A stretch of 64,000 bases of DNA from Amoebophrya sp. A120 (taxonomy: Eukaryota; Sar; Dinophyceae; Syndiniales; Amoebophryaceae). Positions within the stretch are counted from its first letter, which is position 1. The number at the start of each line of letters is the position of its first letter. The position numbers and the translations under genes were made by a program. The stretch is from positions 1,202,392 through 1,266,391 of the forward strand of contig CAJINV010000013.1 in assembly GCA_905178155.1 (NCBI GenBank). The letters run 5' to 3'. The notes below the pieces were generated by a model that had not been told where the DNA came from, made no database searches, and saw only the letters and a list, made by a program, of their open reading frames with translations. Of the stretch, positions 1-11,341 are shown piece after piece.

Positions 1-3000
1 TCTGCCCCGCCCCGCCGGCGACATCAAAATACCCGGAGTCCACCGGTGCGTACCCGAGCAAAATGTCACTCTCTGACTTCGCTTTACTCAAATTCGCGGC
101 GTTCGTCGCCTTCAGGTCGTCCAACGTCTGCAATAGCCCTTGTTCAGAGGGCGAAAACACGGGGAGTGAACGGTCATGGTTGATACCGCCTTGGGTGTTG
201 TTGGGCACGTTAACAACTTTCGGACTTTTCAGTCTGCTCGTGTTCTGGTTCAGTAAAACTTTCGTCCCTTGTGCTGCTCCTACTGTCCTCTGTTTAATAC
301 CAGAAGTGAAGCCCTTATTGGTTGCGTTCGAAGGTGTCGCACTTTTGGAGGCTCCAGCGTTCGCTGCGGCCGCGATGCAGCCGCGCATACTCGGCACAGC
401 GATCCCTACGTTGCTTCCGGGCGTTGTCGGCGCGGTGTTTATTTGACGCTGGTGTGCAGTAGTTGTGTTCGCCAAACCGCGACTTTCTGGCGTTTTCCTT
501 CCGAGTGAATAGCTGCTTGTTCCCAAGCCACTCAACAATGCTGTCCCAGCACCTCCCCCTCCGGCCGACACGAGTGGTACATTGCTCGGCAGCCCGTCAG
601 TCCGCGGCTTCGGACCGCCCTGCAGACGCAGCCGCATCGTGCCGGCCGCGGCCGTCGGGGCGCCGGTTAGGAGATTTATGTTGTGGCTTGTGGAAGAAAC
701 CAGAGTCTTAGTCGGCGAAACCGCGTTCCCAACACTGGCAATTCCGCTTTTCATCATATCACTGCGGAAATTTACGTTCTTTTCACTGTGGAAGTTCAAC
801 GCGCTCTCCGGCTCGAAAACGTCAAAATTTCGCAGCTTGTGCGGGGTGGTACGAGACAGGAACTCCTTTTCGCGGGAAACGTCGGGCAGCAGCTTCTTGC
901 TGCGGTTGGTGACATCTTCAGCTGATGCAGCTCCTGCTGCTGTTGAGCCGATCCCTACAGTTGCATTGGTTGTTGAAAAGCCTGTGCAGTTGTCCAGACT
1001 GCGCACAACATAGGCGGTCTCCTGCTTCCAGTAGTCCAGTTTCATTTTCTCGTCGTATTTGAAGCCGAGTCGCGGGGAAAAACCCACGACGTCAGCTTTC
1101 TCGAACAAATCGGGACGTTTCGCGTCCGTGTACCTAGTGAGGAAAGAACTACCTTGGTTCATCTTCGCTAGTGCCGTATTTTCACCTACTTCCCTTGGCG
1201 CTCCCTCCGTGGCTCTTTCGGCGTCGGTTTTGCTGTCGAGGTTCTTTGAAGCGCCCTCTTGTGGATTTTTGTCCGCCTCCGCGGTCGTGGATGAACCAGG
1301 AAAGGTCACCGTAGTTGCAGCTCCAGAATTAATCTTCTCCTCCACCACCACCCGTTGTGACCGGTACGCTGCGGGCGAGTACCGACTCACGTCACCGGTA
1401 TGGCCCTGTGGAAGTTTCGTCCGACCGCGCTTTTCGTCCTTTGCGCGCGCGCTGCCGGACCGGGGGGTGCGCGTACCTTCCGGTGGAAGTTGAAGAAGTA
1501 TGATGGGCATTGCACATCAAGACTACTACGCAATAGAAGCACGATCATGCATACGAAAAACAGCATGAAAATAAGGATAAGTTCTCTAGATCTAAAGTAC
1601 TGGCCGAGCTCATCGCCGGCGACAGCTTCTTCCTATCCGACATGAAGGTGTTGTCCAGCAACCCCGACTCAAAATTCGTCCTGGGCGAGGGCAGCGTCTT
1701 AGTGACGCGCACCGGTCGCTTGTGCCGGCCCGCGCCGATCGCGTTCACGGGGCGGTGGTGGTGCGGGTGGAGGTGGTGATGGTGTTGGTCGTAATGATGT
1801 GGCGCGATTTCCTGTTTTTTCCGATGTTGAGCGGGGTCGCCCGGCCCCCCAAAAGCGCCAACCACGGCGTTCGTCGAGTGCCACGAGGCGCAACTAGCAT
1901 CCAGTGGCACATTTTTCTGTTGACCCTGGGTATAATTTGTATGCATATGCCGATGAAGAACTTCCTCTGCTCGGTAGTGGCCGAAAGCGAAATCAGCCTC
2001 GTCCTCGAGCTTCTCGAGCACTTTCTATCAAATGTAAAAATGTCTGGGTCTGGAAGATTCTGACACTTGTCATGCACGTTTTGGATGAACCCTGATGTCT
2101 GTGATGCATGCCCTAGCAGCACAGATTTTTTGAGAGCTTCTTGATGCCTATTCCGCATGACAAATGCCCTCTCCGCGTAGCAAGAATTACATTCCCTTTG
2201 GCACTCATGCAATACAGATTTTTTTGGAATCCAAATGCAGCATTACAAGTTGGATTCTTCCAGACCCAGACATTTTTACATTTGATACTTTCACCCCGTT
2301 GACAAATTTGGGCAGCCAGTACCCGCTGTCCACACACAGCCACTTGTCGCTTATCCTGAGTAAAAATGTCCCCACACCAGAGTCAAGATGGCAAATCTGC
2401 TAGACAAATCTACAAGCTTTGGCTGTCTTGCATAACAAATTTGGACTCATAGCGTAGTGCTGTTTGAACTACCTCAGAAGCATCACAGATCTAACACATC
2501 ATGCTGATTGGAGCATGGCAAATTCCAAAACACGACTAGAAAATGCTTCTCATGGGGATCCGCATGAGAAACATTTTCAGCATGAGCATGCAGATTTGCA
2601 TTACAACTATGGTGTGGGGACGTTTTTCAATACGATATCGCTCTTGTCGAACATAGCCGTGACAATTTCGTTCCGCTTCACCCCGCACTTCTCCGCAGAG
2701 TCTTCGTTATCAAATGCAAATATGTCTGGGTCTGGAAATTTGTAATGCTGAGTTGTGAGGAGTGAACTCTCTGTAATGTTGCACAGCCAAGCATGAGAAA
2801 TTAATATTTGCGCTGCTTAGTGTTGATGCGCTTTCCGCATGACAAACTGCGTTCTGCATAACAGGCAACAGGGTCTCTTATTGGACACGCATCACAAACT
2901 TTTCAGTCATGTTGCCAGAGAAGCATGACAAATCTTGAATCCGTCCAGACCCAGACATTTTTGCAGTCGATATTCGTAGCTCGCTTTCAGTTTCCGCGGG

Positions 3001-6000
3001 TCGACGAGCAGCTGGGTCTCGTCCGGGTACTTGTAGTAGGGAATTGGGGTTATGGAAGTGCAAATGTACTTCCGGTTCTGGTTGCAGGATATCAGCATCT
3101 GTTTTCGCTGCTCAACAAGCTCGTTAGTATCAAGACTAGGCGACGTGGCCGCGCTGTGACTTGAAGAGGAAGGGTTGTTTGATATCGTAGGTGTTCCAGC
3201 TCCAAAGTGCTGGTAGTGAAATTGGTTCTTATGCAGGTCCCGCTTCGACGACGCAATCCCGCCAAAAACCTTCTGGCAGTAGCTTTCCAGGTGCTGTTTC
3301 GACTTCTGTTGGAACTTTTCGTGGTCGCGCGGCGTCACGTAGGTCAGGTAGTTTCTGTTCGTGTAATCCATCTTCCTGTTCATGGACTTTGTCTGCAGTA
3401 AGAACTTTCCCGCGGAATCGAACGCCCGCGACGCCTTGTACTGCGTCAACAACGTGCGGCAGTACAGCGTTTTGAAGTACCCCTGGACGCCCGCGATCGC
3501 TTTGGCCTGCTGCACTACGCGCAGCTCCCGCGCGGCCAGGACTGCTTTGTATCGCTTCCAGTTTCGCTGGAGTATCAGCGCCGCCCGGTTTTTCTTCACG
3601 TCGATGGCTAGCTTCCGGCAGTGCAAAACCTTGCACATCACGTTCAAATTCGTCATCGCCTTTTTTCTCCTTTCTTTCTCTTTGGCGAGCTTCAATTCCT
3701 TCAGCAACTTCCTTGCTTTCCGACACAAAATCGCGTTCAGAATCACCTCCTTTGCCCGCCGGATCTTCTTTAAGTACGCCCGAACGTTCCGCTGGATTTT
3801 GATCGCGGAAATGCGGTAAAACCGGAACCGCTCCTGCGCCCGGCCGAGGCAGCTGGTGAACAGGAAGAGAGATTTCAATTGCCGCACCCGCTTGATCTGC
3901 TTCTGGACCTGCTGCATCCGGATGAAGGCCTGCATCTGCCGGACCTTCTCGACGTCGCTTTCGAATTTCGCGATCACTTTCCGGCCCCGCAAACTGGCCT
4001 GAATCACGTTCGCCGCGGGCCGGAGCTGCTCCAACGCCAGCCGTTTCTGTTGCAGCAAAACCCGCTGTGCCGCACGGGTGAAGAAAACCTTTTGTGAGAT
4101 CAAGGTAGGGTTGAAGAACCAACGACGCAGAGGCGACCCCAACCAGGTACATAAAGCAACAAGAACGAAGAATGTTGAGCATTGGGATTCAAAAACTGCA
4201 CATCAGAAGCTGAACATGAAATTCATCAGTGAACCCAAACCTTTGCGCTCGCTGTCAAAACAGTGTACTCCTTTGCAGTAAGTACCATGGTCTTCCCCAC
4301 GAAGGCTGGTGGGTTTTGCTTCTTTTTGTTCGCCGTATCGTCCACCGAAGAACTACCCGCTTTTTCTTCCCCGACCAGCCCAGACTTCAAGAGCCATGCG
4401 ACGATGTCTTCGGTCGCTTTTTTACACATCGCGTCATCCATTTTTGTTGGATCGAGGCCACAACTTCGACTGGCAGTGGTGGTGCCTGCTTCTGTTCCGC
4501 TCTTCGTACTATCTCCCGCTTGATTCTGTTGTTCCCCAACAGACTGACAGCTGACGAGCAATAGAGGGAAGAACTCCTTTTCCGAAACGAATTCCCGGAA
4601 GCTGGTGCGGTAAGCATAGCCTTTTCTCCTGAGTTGTATGCTATCCAATATCGACAACGACTGTAACTGCTGCAAAACCATTTTTGGTTCGAACAGCAGC
4701 GGTTTTTTAAGCCGGTTCGGCTTGATGCAGCGCACGAAGTGTCCCCTATCAAATGCAAAAGTGTCTAGGTCTGGAGACTTGTGATGCTAAAATGTGCATG
4801 ATGAAAACACTTCCGAATGCAGTCCGGCATGACAACCTCCCAAAACGCTTTCTCATAGGCAATCCGCATGAGAAACTGCGTTTTTGCATGACAAAAGAGG
4901 CTGCGACTTTTGTTGGTTATGGAATACAGATTTTCTCGGTATGCGTATAGAACGCTAGCATTACAAGTCCCAACCTTCCAGACCCAGACATTTTTACAAT
5001 CCATATCCCCGCGCCTGGTTCAATTTCGTCATCAAATTTTCCATCGACCGCGAAAACTGTGCCCCGATGAACGACGGCTTCGGCTCTTTCTTGGAGGCTA
5101 ATGCGGTCGTAGAACCAGCCTGCTGTTCGCGTTCAGCGAACGTGGATTTCGTTGCGTCTCCTGCCGCGGCGTTACTCATCGTCCCGTTCTCGTTGAGCTG
5201 AAAAGCCTCTTTCAACAGCGTGTTTTCACTCATTTTCAGCAGCTGCAGTAGACTCGGGTCGAGCAAGTCCATATTTTTGTTCCGAAAATCTTTCGCTGTG
5301 TAAGAAACCACAGCCGAGCCGTGCAAGATCGTGAAGCACTCGCGCTCGCGGGCGGAAAATTTTGGCTTCAGCAAGTACACTTCCGACGGCGGTGCAGCTG
5401 CACCACCAGCATTACTCCCACCTCCTCCGCCAGATGAAAACGTCTTGTTCACTTTGTTGCAAAAAGCTTCGTCAGACCCTTTCGACAGCAGGCACTGCTC
5501 CTCCAGAAACTGTAAAATGCCCGGATTTTTCTTCTCCTTCGGGTTATCCATCAGTTTGATGATCCCAGTGTTGTCTTTGTACAAGGACTGCGTTTTATTT
5601 CCGTCTTCGCCGCCTTGATCAAACACGATCGGGCAGTTTTCCCGTTTCAACAGCGCAATTTCCTCCTCAAAAACGTGTTTCAAGAAGAATTGCTGCAGCC
5701 TTTCGTTTGCAAAGTTGATGAAAAACTGCTCCAGCGAGTTTTGTTGGAAGTATTCGAAGCCAAAAATGTCCAGAATGCCCACCCACTTCTTCACTTCCTT
5801 CGTCTTCGCGTCCGGCTGGATCTTCTCGTTCAACTTGTAGATCAAATGTTTGAACAGCTGTTCGTACACCCCCCTCGCGACAGAGAGAATCATGTCTTTT
5901 GCGGACTCCTGGGTCCGCGGCGTGTAGGTGACGGAGCCCGTCGGCATCTTCCGCATCTTCAAAGAGATCGCTTTTACCGCCAGGCCCTGCGAGCAAGCAG

Positions 6001-8346
6001 TGGGAAGATCATTCAGAATGAGAACCCTATAATGAATTTTTCATGCTAAGTGCACAAGATGAGAGTTTTGCACTTCGCAGGGAGGATTAGACTGACTTTG
6101 TGATGCAGCTGCACACCGCACCAGACAAAAAAAAACTGCACAATACCTTGTCAATCCCCAGCAACTCGCAAATGTCCTCCAAGTCCCTCTCGTTGTCGCA
6201 AATTGGCGGGGAATCACTGTCAGTGTCGTCGTCGTGAAATTTCACGTTCCCGCACCGCAGCACCGCAGAGAGTAATTTCCACAGCTCCGGCAGATCCTTC
6301 TCCTCGTCATAGCCGATCGCGGAGAAGGCTGGTAGCACCGACCGGAGGAAAATCTCGCCGTCGTCCATGCCGATGACTTTCGTGGCTGAATTCTTTAAAA
6401 TCTCGTACTTTTCGTAGCAGTCATTGAGCAGCTTCGCGGATCTTTTTTCCGAATCCTCCAACCCCTCGAGGATTTGGTAGAAAATGTGGTAGCACCGCTC
6501 GTTCGCGGTGGTGGTTGAAACCACCCGGGACTTTTCTAGCAAATAGCACTCCACGTACCCCGCTGTGATGCCGCCCGAGGTGGCTGAATGTTTAATATTG
6601 TGCAGCTGTTCTCCTTCTGCCGTGCCACTGCAGCTTTTGTTGCGCGTGCGGCGATTGGCTTTCGACGGTCTGTTCGCTGAAGCGGCACTGTCAAAACTGT
6701 GCAATTCTTCTGATCCCACGTAGAGCTCCACAAACCTCCCAAAGCGGCTGCTGTTGTCGTTGCGCTCGGTTTTCGCATTCCCAAAAGCTTCCAAAAGGGG
6801 ATTGGCGCGCATGATTGCGTCCTGGATCGCGCTGTAGTGTTCGGACTTCTTCTGCTTCATTTTCTCCAGCTCGAGATCCTCTGAGCCGCCGTCGGAGGAG
6901 GAGTCAGAATGCTCTTCCTCCTCGTCGCTTTCAGCAAGTTCTGCTCCGTTTCCAGTCGTTCTGTTGTTTTCCTGTTCATCTTCCGGCTCCACGTCCTCCG
7001 CAACGTACTCATGTGGCTCGTGCGTCAGGTCCTGTGATGCGAGGAAAGAGAAACGGCTGCCGCGCATCAGGTGATTTTTCTTCGATGCTTGCTCATCTGC
7101 CTCTTCATCTTCGACCCCGTCTTCCGCTTGATCCTTGATTGCCTTTGGAACGTTGCTTCCGCTGTCTTGCTCCTTGTCTTTTGCCGCACCGCGCCCGGCG
7201 ACGGACTTTCGCTCTCGTCCAGCAGCTGCCCCTGTGCCCTGCAATGAATGAGGACTTTGAAATTTGATACATGTGTCCTGTCAAAAAATCTACATCGTGT
7301 ACATACGAGAGATAGCACCACAGCCTTTTGGGCGGCAAAAAAACGACGCAACACGGACACTGATCTAACAAAATAAGTACCAGAACCATCTCAGTGGCGA
7401 AGTATTTCATGATGTGTTTCGTCGTTTCCGTCTTTCCCGCGCCGGACTCGCCGGAAATGATGAACGAAATGTTGCAATTTTCCTGCAGTTGCGCCTGCCA
7501 CGCGGTGCGGCACAGGTCGAACACATGCGGCTCGACGGTCGACAGGTCTACGGCACCTTCACCACCTCTCGTCCCCCTGTGGTCATCATGACTCCCTTGT
7601 TTACCAGCCGCTGAAGCCCGCCCAGTACCCGGTATTACATTCGCGTTCGGAGCTGTAGGAGCACTGCTCAGTTGATGGTACTGCTGGATAATCTCGGTGC
7701 TAGTGTTGTTCAAATTTTCATACGGGTTCAGAATCACAACCATGGGCTTCACAAAACTGTAGATCTTGTTCTCGTAGTAACGCTGCCGCAAACAGTCCAA
7801 AACTGCAGCGTCGTTCGCGAACGGCAACTTCAGGATGTCGCCGGTATTTGCCGCGCCGGCAGCGAGTTGCAATTTGCCAGCCGCATCGTCGGCACCACCA
7901 GCTTTAGAAGATTTCGACGCCGCGGCTACAGGACTTTCGTTGACATTCCGGCAGTCCCGGAGGTCAAAATTCTCGAGAATTTTCGAGCTGGACGATAACC
8001 CCCCGGGGACCAAACCCGCATCCCGCGGGTAGCATTCCAGTGTCGCAAGGATGGGCTTCGAAACAGAGAGGTCCTCGAGGGCGAAGTCTTGTTGACTCGG
8101 TGGAGCGTAGTTCTTAGCGTCCTGCTGCTCTCCTCCAGCGACATCATTCAGTTCGTTCAAGCTTCTAATCACCGCTTTTTCGAAAGCCTCGCAGGTGATG
8201 GAGTCCTTCTCGTCCGCGATGGGTACCCAAACCTCGGTACCGACAAGTTCCCTCCTCGTGGCAGCCGAGTCCAGCCCGAGGAGGAACGAGTGCCGCCGGA
8301 TCTCGGCCGACTTATTCGAGGCTTTGCTCTGCTGGAGGTGCGACAT
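1..8346 (-). CDS. Unconventional myosin heavy chain (partial, runs off left edge)
   Basis: Actin-based ATPase motor. Exons, in transcription order: 8346-7381, 7238-6147, 5986-5006, 4741-4241, 4088-2973, 2702-2638, 2346-2288, 2020-1601, 1476-1, giving about 2,225 codons in frame with no stop before the window edge. Seen: P-loop GESGAGKT (residues ~299-306), switch I NDNSSRFG after LEAFGNAKT, switch II DIFGFE, actin-site HFVRCIKPN, then 4-5 IQ-like motifs (for example IQASLRGRKV, IQRNVRAYLK, LQRNWKRYKA) from about residue 1190. Introns 7239-7380, 5987-6146, 4089-4240 and 1477-1600 are GT-AG; four others are introners. Odd: about 140 acidic, Ser-rich residues are inserted at loop 1, between P-loop helix and switch I; the tail contains a His-rich stretch and a region with no recognised domain. 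The ATG at 8346 is the first in frame. Myosin identity is certain; the class is not assignable by eye. Confidence 0.93.
2026..2287. mobile_element. Introner element, family 1, in myosin tail
   Basis: 262 bp, starts TATCAAATG and ends CATTTGATA as inverted termini that continue through the CAGACC/GGTCTG stretch. Flanked by CTTTC at 2021-2025 and 2288-2292. Removing element plus one repeat joins ...FVNGVK to VLEKLEDEADF in frame in the minus-strand myosin. Nearly identical inside to the copy at 25421-25682. Confidence 0.95.
2352..2637. mobile_element. Introner element, family 2, in myosin tail
   Basis: 286 bp, termini TATCCTGAGTAAAAATG and CGTTTTTCAATACGATA with inverted GTCCCCACACC/GGTGTGGGGAC just inside. 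TCGCT duplicated at 2347-2351 and 2638-2642. Excision joins ...TAMFDKSD to KWLCVDSGYWL in frame. Confidence 0.94.
2708..2972. mobile_element. Introner element, family 1, in myosin tail
   Basis: 265 bp, TATCAAATGCAAATATG to the inverted terminus ending GCAGTCGATA. TTCGT duplicated at 2703-2707 and 2973-2977. Excision joins ...KLKASYE to DSAEKCGVKRN in frame. The interior is diverged from the 2026 copy. Confidence 0.93.
4747..5005. mobile_element. Introner element, family 1, in myosin motor
   Basis: 259 bp, termini TATCAAATGCAAAAGTG and TTTTTACAATCCATA, TCCCC duplicated at 4742-4746 and 5006-5010. It interrupts the conserved motor sequence: excision regenerates LNQARG joined to HFVRCIKPN, the expected myosin motif, which makes this one of the strongest proofs of precise removal. 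Confidence 0.95.
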
Positions 8347-9230
8347 TTTGTCACAGGCAGGCTAGCTTAAACTCGAGGTCCTCCTGCTGACATCAGGTCG
8401 ATTTTAGACAAAACATCGGTAACGTAGTACTATCCAGTGTCGTAATCGCGGCAAGAATGCTGCTTTTTCTTGCTTTTCATGTTCTCTAAAATGAAAGCCG
8501 CAGAAGTAAGTAAGCATCCTCAAGTGAATTGTAGGCTAAAATCGTGATCAGTCTCCACACGACGCCGCGCACTTGCAGTGATGTGACACAACTAAGTACT
8601 TTCTACAAGCCGAAACCTTCTACTTCATTCAGTAAGCACTACCACACCAGCATTATTGGCTTTAATACAACTGCAGCTTTCGCAACGACTCACAAACACA
8701 ACCTGCTGCACCGGCCGCGAACACATGAGCAGCGAAAGTCAGGACTGCACGATGCGAAAGACGAGCAATGAATGTCGTCTGTACGCAACACCCCAAGGAG
8801 CTTGTGCGGTGGATATCTTCTGAGGCACATCCACGTTGCGTTGGAGGAAGGAACTGTCCCTAGTACGCATGTGCATTGCCGAAATTAGTACCATCACCTT
8901 GTTGCGAGCTCGGCGGAAGATGACAGTTTGCACTTGAGTGCGTCAGCGTCAAGCTCCGCCTCAAGCTCTGTGTTTCTTTCTTGATGGAATGAAACCCAGC
9001 TGTACTTTGTCTGTGCTACAGCAGAATGACATGAGCCTTGTCTGTGCATCCTAACTCGCTGAGTCTTCAGCAGGTGGAAAAAAGAAAAACGCGACTTTTG
9101 CAATTCCGAAAGAAACCGTTCATATGAAACATACTTCATAACGACAATCTCCGCCCCAGTATGAGGACTTTGAAACCCGAACGAGGTGAATATCAGCGAC
9201 CAAAACTAGGAAAAGGTCCCTCTTGCCGTA
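8347..9230. other. Intergenic region upstream of myosin
   Basis: About 880 bp between the myosin ATG and the stop of the membrane-protein gene. It holds short AT-rich stretches and a few ORFs under 85 codons on the minus strand (for example 9139-8894) that show no motif and no convincing splice link. An extra 3' exon of the upstream gene here cannot be excluded, since GTATGA at its stop could be a splice donor. Confidence 0.5.
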
Positions 9231-10409
9231 TCATACATTATCCGCACTTGTCCTCGCCGTGGTGCTTGCTGTCGGTGGTGGCGATGTAGTTCCTGCCGTC
9301 GCAGCAGCGCCGTAGCTGTAGTTTCCCCGGTTTTCGTCATCCACACCCATTGCTTTCTCCAGCGCACCGGACTCATCATCGTCTTCGTCAAAGACGCAAG
9401 CACAACTATTCGCCAAATACTCCAGGGAAAACCAGATCGGCAGCCGGAAAGCAAAGAAGATTGCTGCACAGAGGAACGTGTGCCACTTCAGCCACCAGAT
9501 AAAACTGACCGGGTCCCGCTGGTTCTGCAGGGACTTCGGGTACAGGTAGTAACTCAAGTACAGAAAAGCGGCCAGGTTCAGGAGGCCGGAGCAGGATTCG
9601 ATCTGTAAGGAGTGGTTTGCTTGCGCTTGCGATCATTTCTGGCGAAGCATGGATTCTCCCTGCAGAAAGTGCACAAATGATAATGAAAAAATCAAAGGTT
9701 AAGTAAACGATGATCAGGAGAAATCAACATCATATTCCTTTTATTGTACCAGCATCGTGTTTTTGCTTTCTTCGTGGTACCGTGTAAGAACCAATCGCAG
9801 AAAGGACGCCTTTTTGTTCCCAGTCGCGGTCTGCTGACTCTGCGCCTCTAGTTCGTCTTCTTCGTTATCCACATCGGCACCCCCGGGGAGGAAGGAAGCG
9901 AGCAGTTTTTCCCGAAAGTTTTTCTGCTTCTCCGCCTCCGAACTGGAATTTTTTGCAACCCCCAACTTCTTCTCGGCCCACTTGTGAATATGATTGCCGA
10001 AGAAGGCGTAGAAACCGAGCAGCACGACGGCGATTGAGTGGAGAATTTTCGCAGACACGCTGACCTTCGGAAACAAGCCCATCGCAGCAAAGATTTTCAG
10101 GTGGTGCCAGAAGAGGAAGGTGAGGAAGTAGCATATCCCGGCAATGACCCAGACAAGGATTAGCAAGGCGGCAGAAACCAGGGTGATAATTGCCGTTGCA
10201 AAGAAAATCACGAGAGCGGTGCGAGTGGTACGATCGACAATCACGTCTTTCAGATCTGCATTTAATCCTGATATGCCAGAAGTCCGGGTCGCTGCATTGG
10301 TTGTACTATCGTCTGCACTTCTAGTTTGCTCTCCATCGCCCGTCGCAGACGCAAGGAGCTCGGCGCTGGCCTTGCGCAAAAGCCGGTGGTACGTAGACGT
10401 TGTCGCCAT
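9231..10409 (-). CDS. Multi-span membrane protein of unknown function
   Basis: Two exons, 10409-9750 and 9602-9231, joined across a GT-AG intron (9603-9749) in phase 0; 343 aa. The N-terminus is Ser/Thr-rich and polar (~residues 1-65). Four or five hydrophobic segments follow: a long one around TALVIFFATAIITL and ILVWVIAGICYFL, one at ILHSIAVVLLGFYAFFG, then in exon 2 LLNLAAFLYLSYYLY and WHTFLCAAIFFAFRLP. The loop between exons carries an acidic Gln/Glu stretch; the C-terminus is acidic then Thr/Ser-rich. ATG at 10409 is clear. I do not recognise the family; it looks like an endomembrane or plasma-membrane protein. Confidence 0.75.
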
Positions 10410-11341
10410 TTCCCTCTACTGACGAGGATGAACCACGGAGTGCAAGAAAACGAGGAGGAGTTTTTTGCACTCCCGAAAACGAGGAACGGTCACCTCTTCA
10501 TCAAAGGCGGCATCTTTTTTGGGAGTTTTCAGCCGTTGTAGGCAACGGCTACGGCTCGGCCACCTGCATGCAGTGACGCATCTGAAGAGGCACAAAGCCA
10601 AAAAGAATCACTCCTGTGCGACTCACCATTTGTGGTCAACACGAGTGCGAAGTGGTTGGTCCAGCATGATTGAGTGAAACGACCATTCCCATATGCAGCT
10701 TTTCTGCTCTACAACTTTTAATCACCTGTCACGATTTGCTGGCCGATAGATACCAGATAAACCGCCATTCCGGCGTACTGATTCAAGATATAAGAGTCGT
10801 CACAAGTGGAACAAGATCGAGTGAAGACTCAATACGTTGAACCTCGACATCGGTACCACAGCAGCAGTCTGCAAACCGCCTGCCGCTAACTTATTCGGGA
10901 AAGACGAGTGAGGTAATAATGTTTCTTTTCAAGCGGTTTCTGTAAGTACGAACCAACTCGTGATAAAAAATCAGCGAATTGTGTACTTTTGAGTAGTCTT
11001 TTTTACAGCGGTTTCTGAAAATACGAACCAACTCGTGATAAAAAATCAGTAAGTTGTCGTGTACTTACTTGCTAGTAACCACTCCCAAACAAAGTACTTA
11101 AGCAGCTCACGACAAGGATGGCCTTGTTCTGCTATGGAATGCATCACCTTGTCTGGACCACCAGACAGGCGCTCGTCGACCACATATCACTGCAACGCCA
11201 AATCGCTTGCTTGAGCTTTTCTTGTTGAGCAGTGGTTGAGATTTCACGCTCTTGACAGCCAAGACTTCATCTGTCGTAGGCAAAACAAGAGATTGGTCGG
11301 TTCTGTCCTAAAATGTTTTTCACAGGACGAGCGGATCAAAA
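10410..11341. other. Intergenic region with a short tandem duplication
   Basis: About 930 bp without convincing coding sequence. It contains an imperfect 75-bp-period duplication (listed separately). The rest is AT-rich and without recognised motifs. Confidence 0.6.
10933..11057. repeat. Two-copy imperfect direct repeat
   Basis: Copies at about 10933-10980 and 11008-11055 share GCGGTTTCTG, then TACGAACCAACTCGTGATAA and a following AAAATCAG, with a few substitutions. The offset is 75 bp. It lies upstream of the membrane-protein gene start, so a regulatory role is possible but unsupported. Confidence 0.8.
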
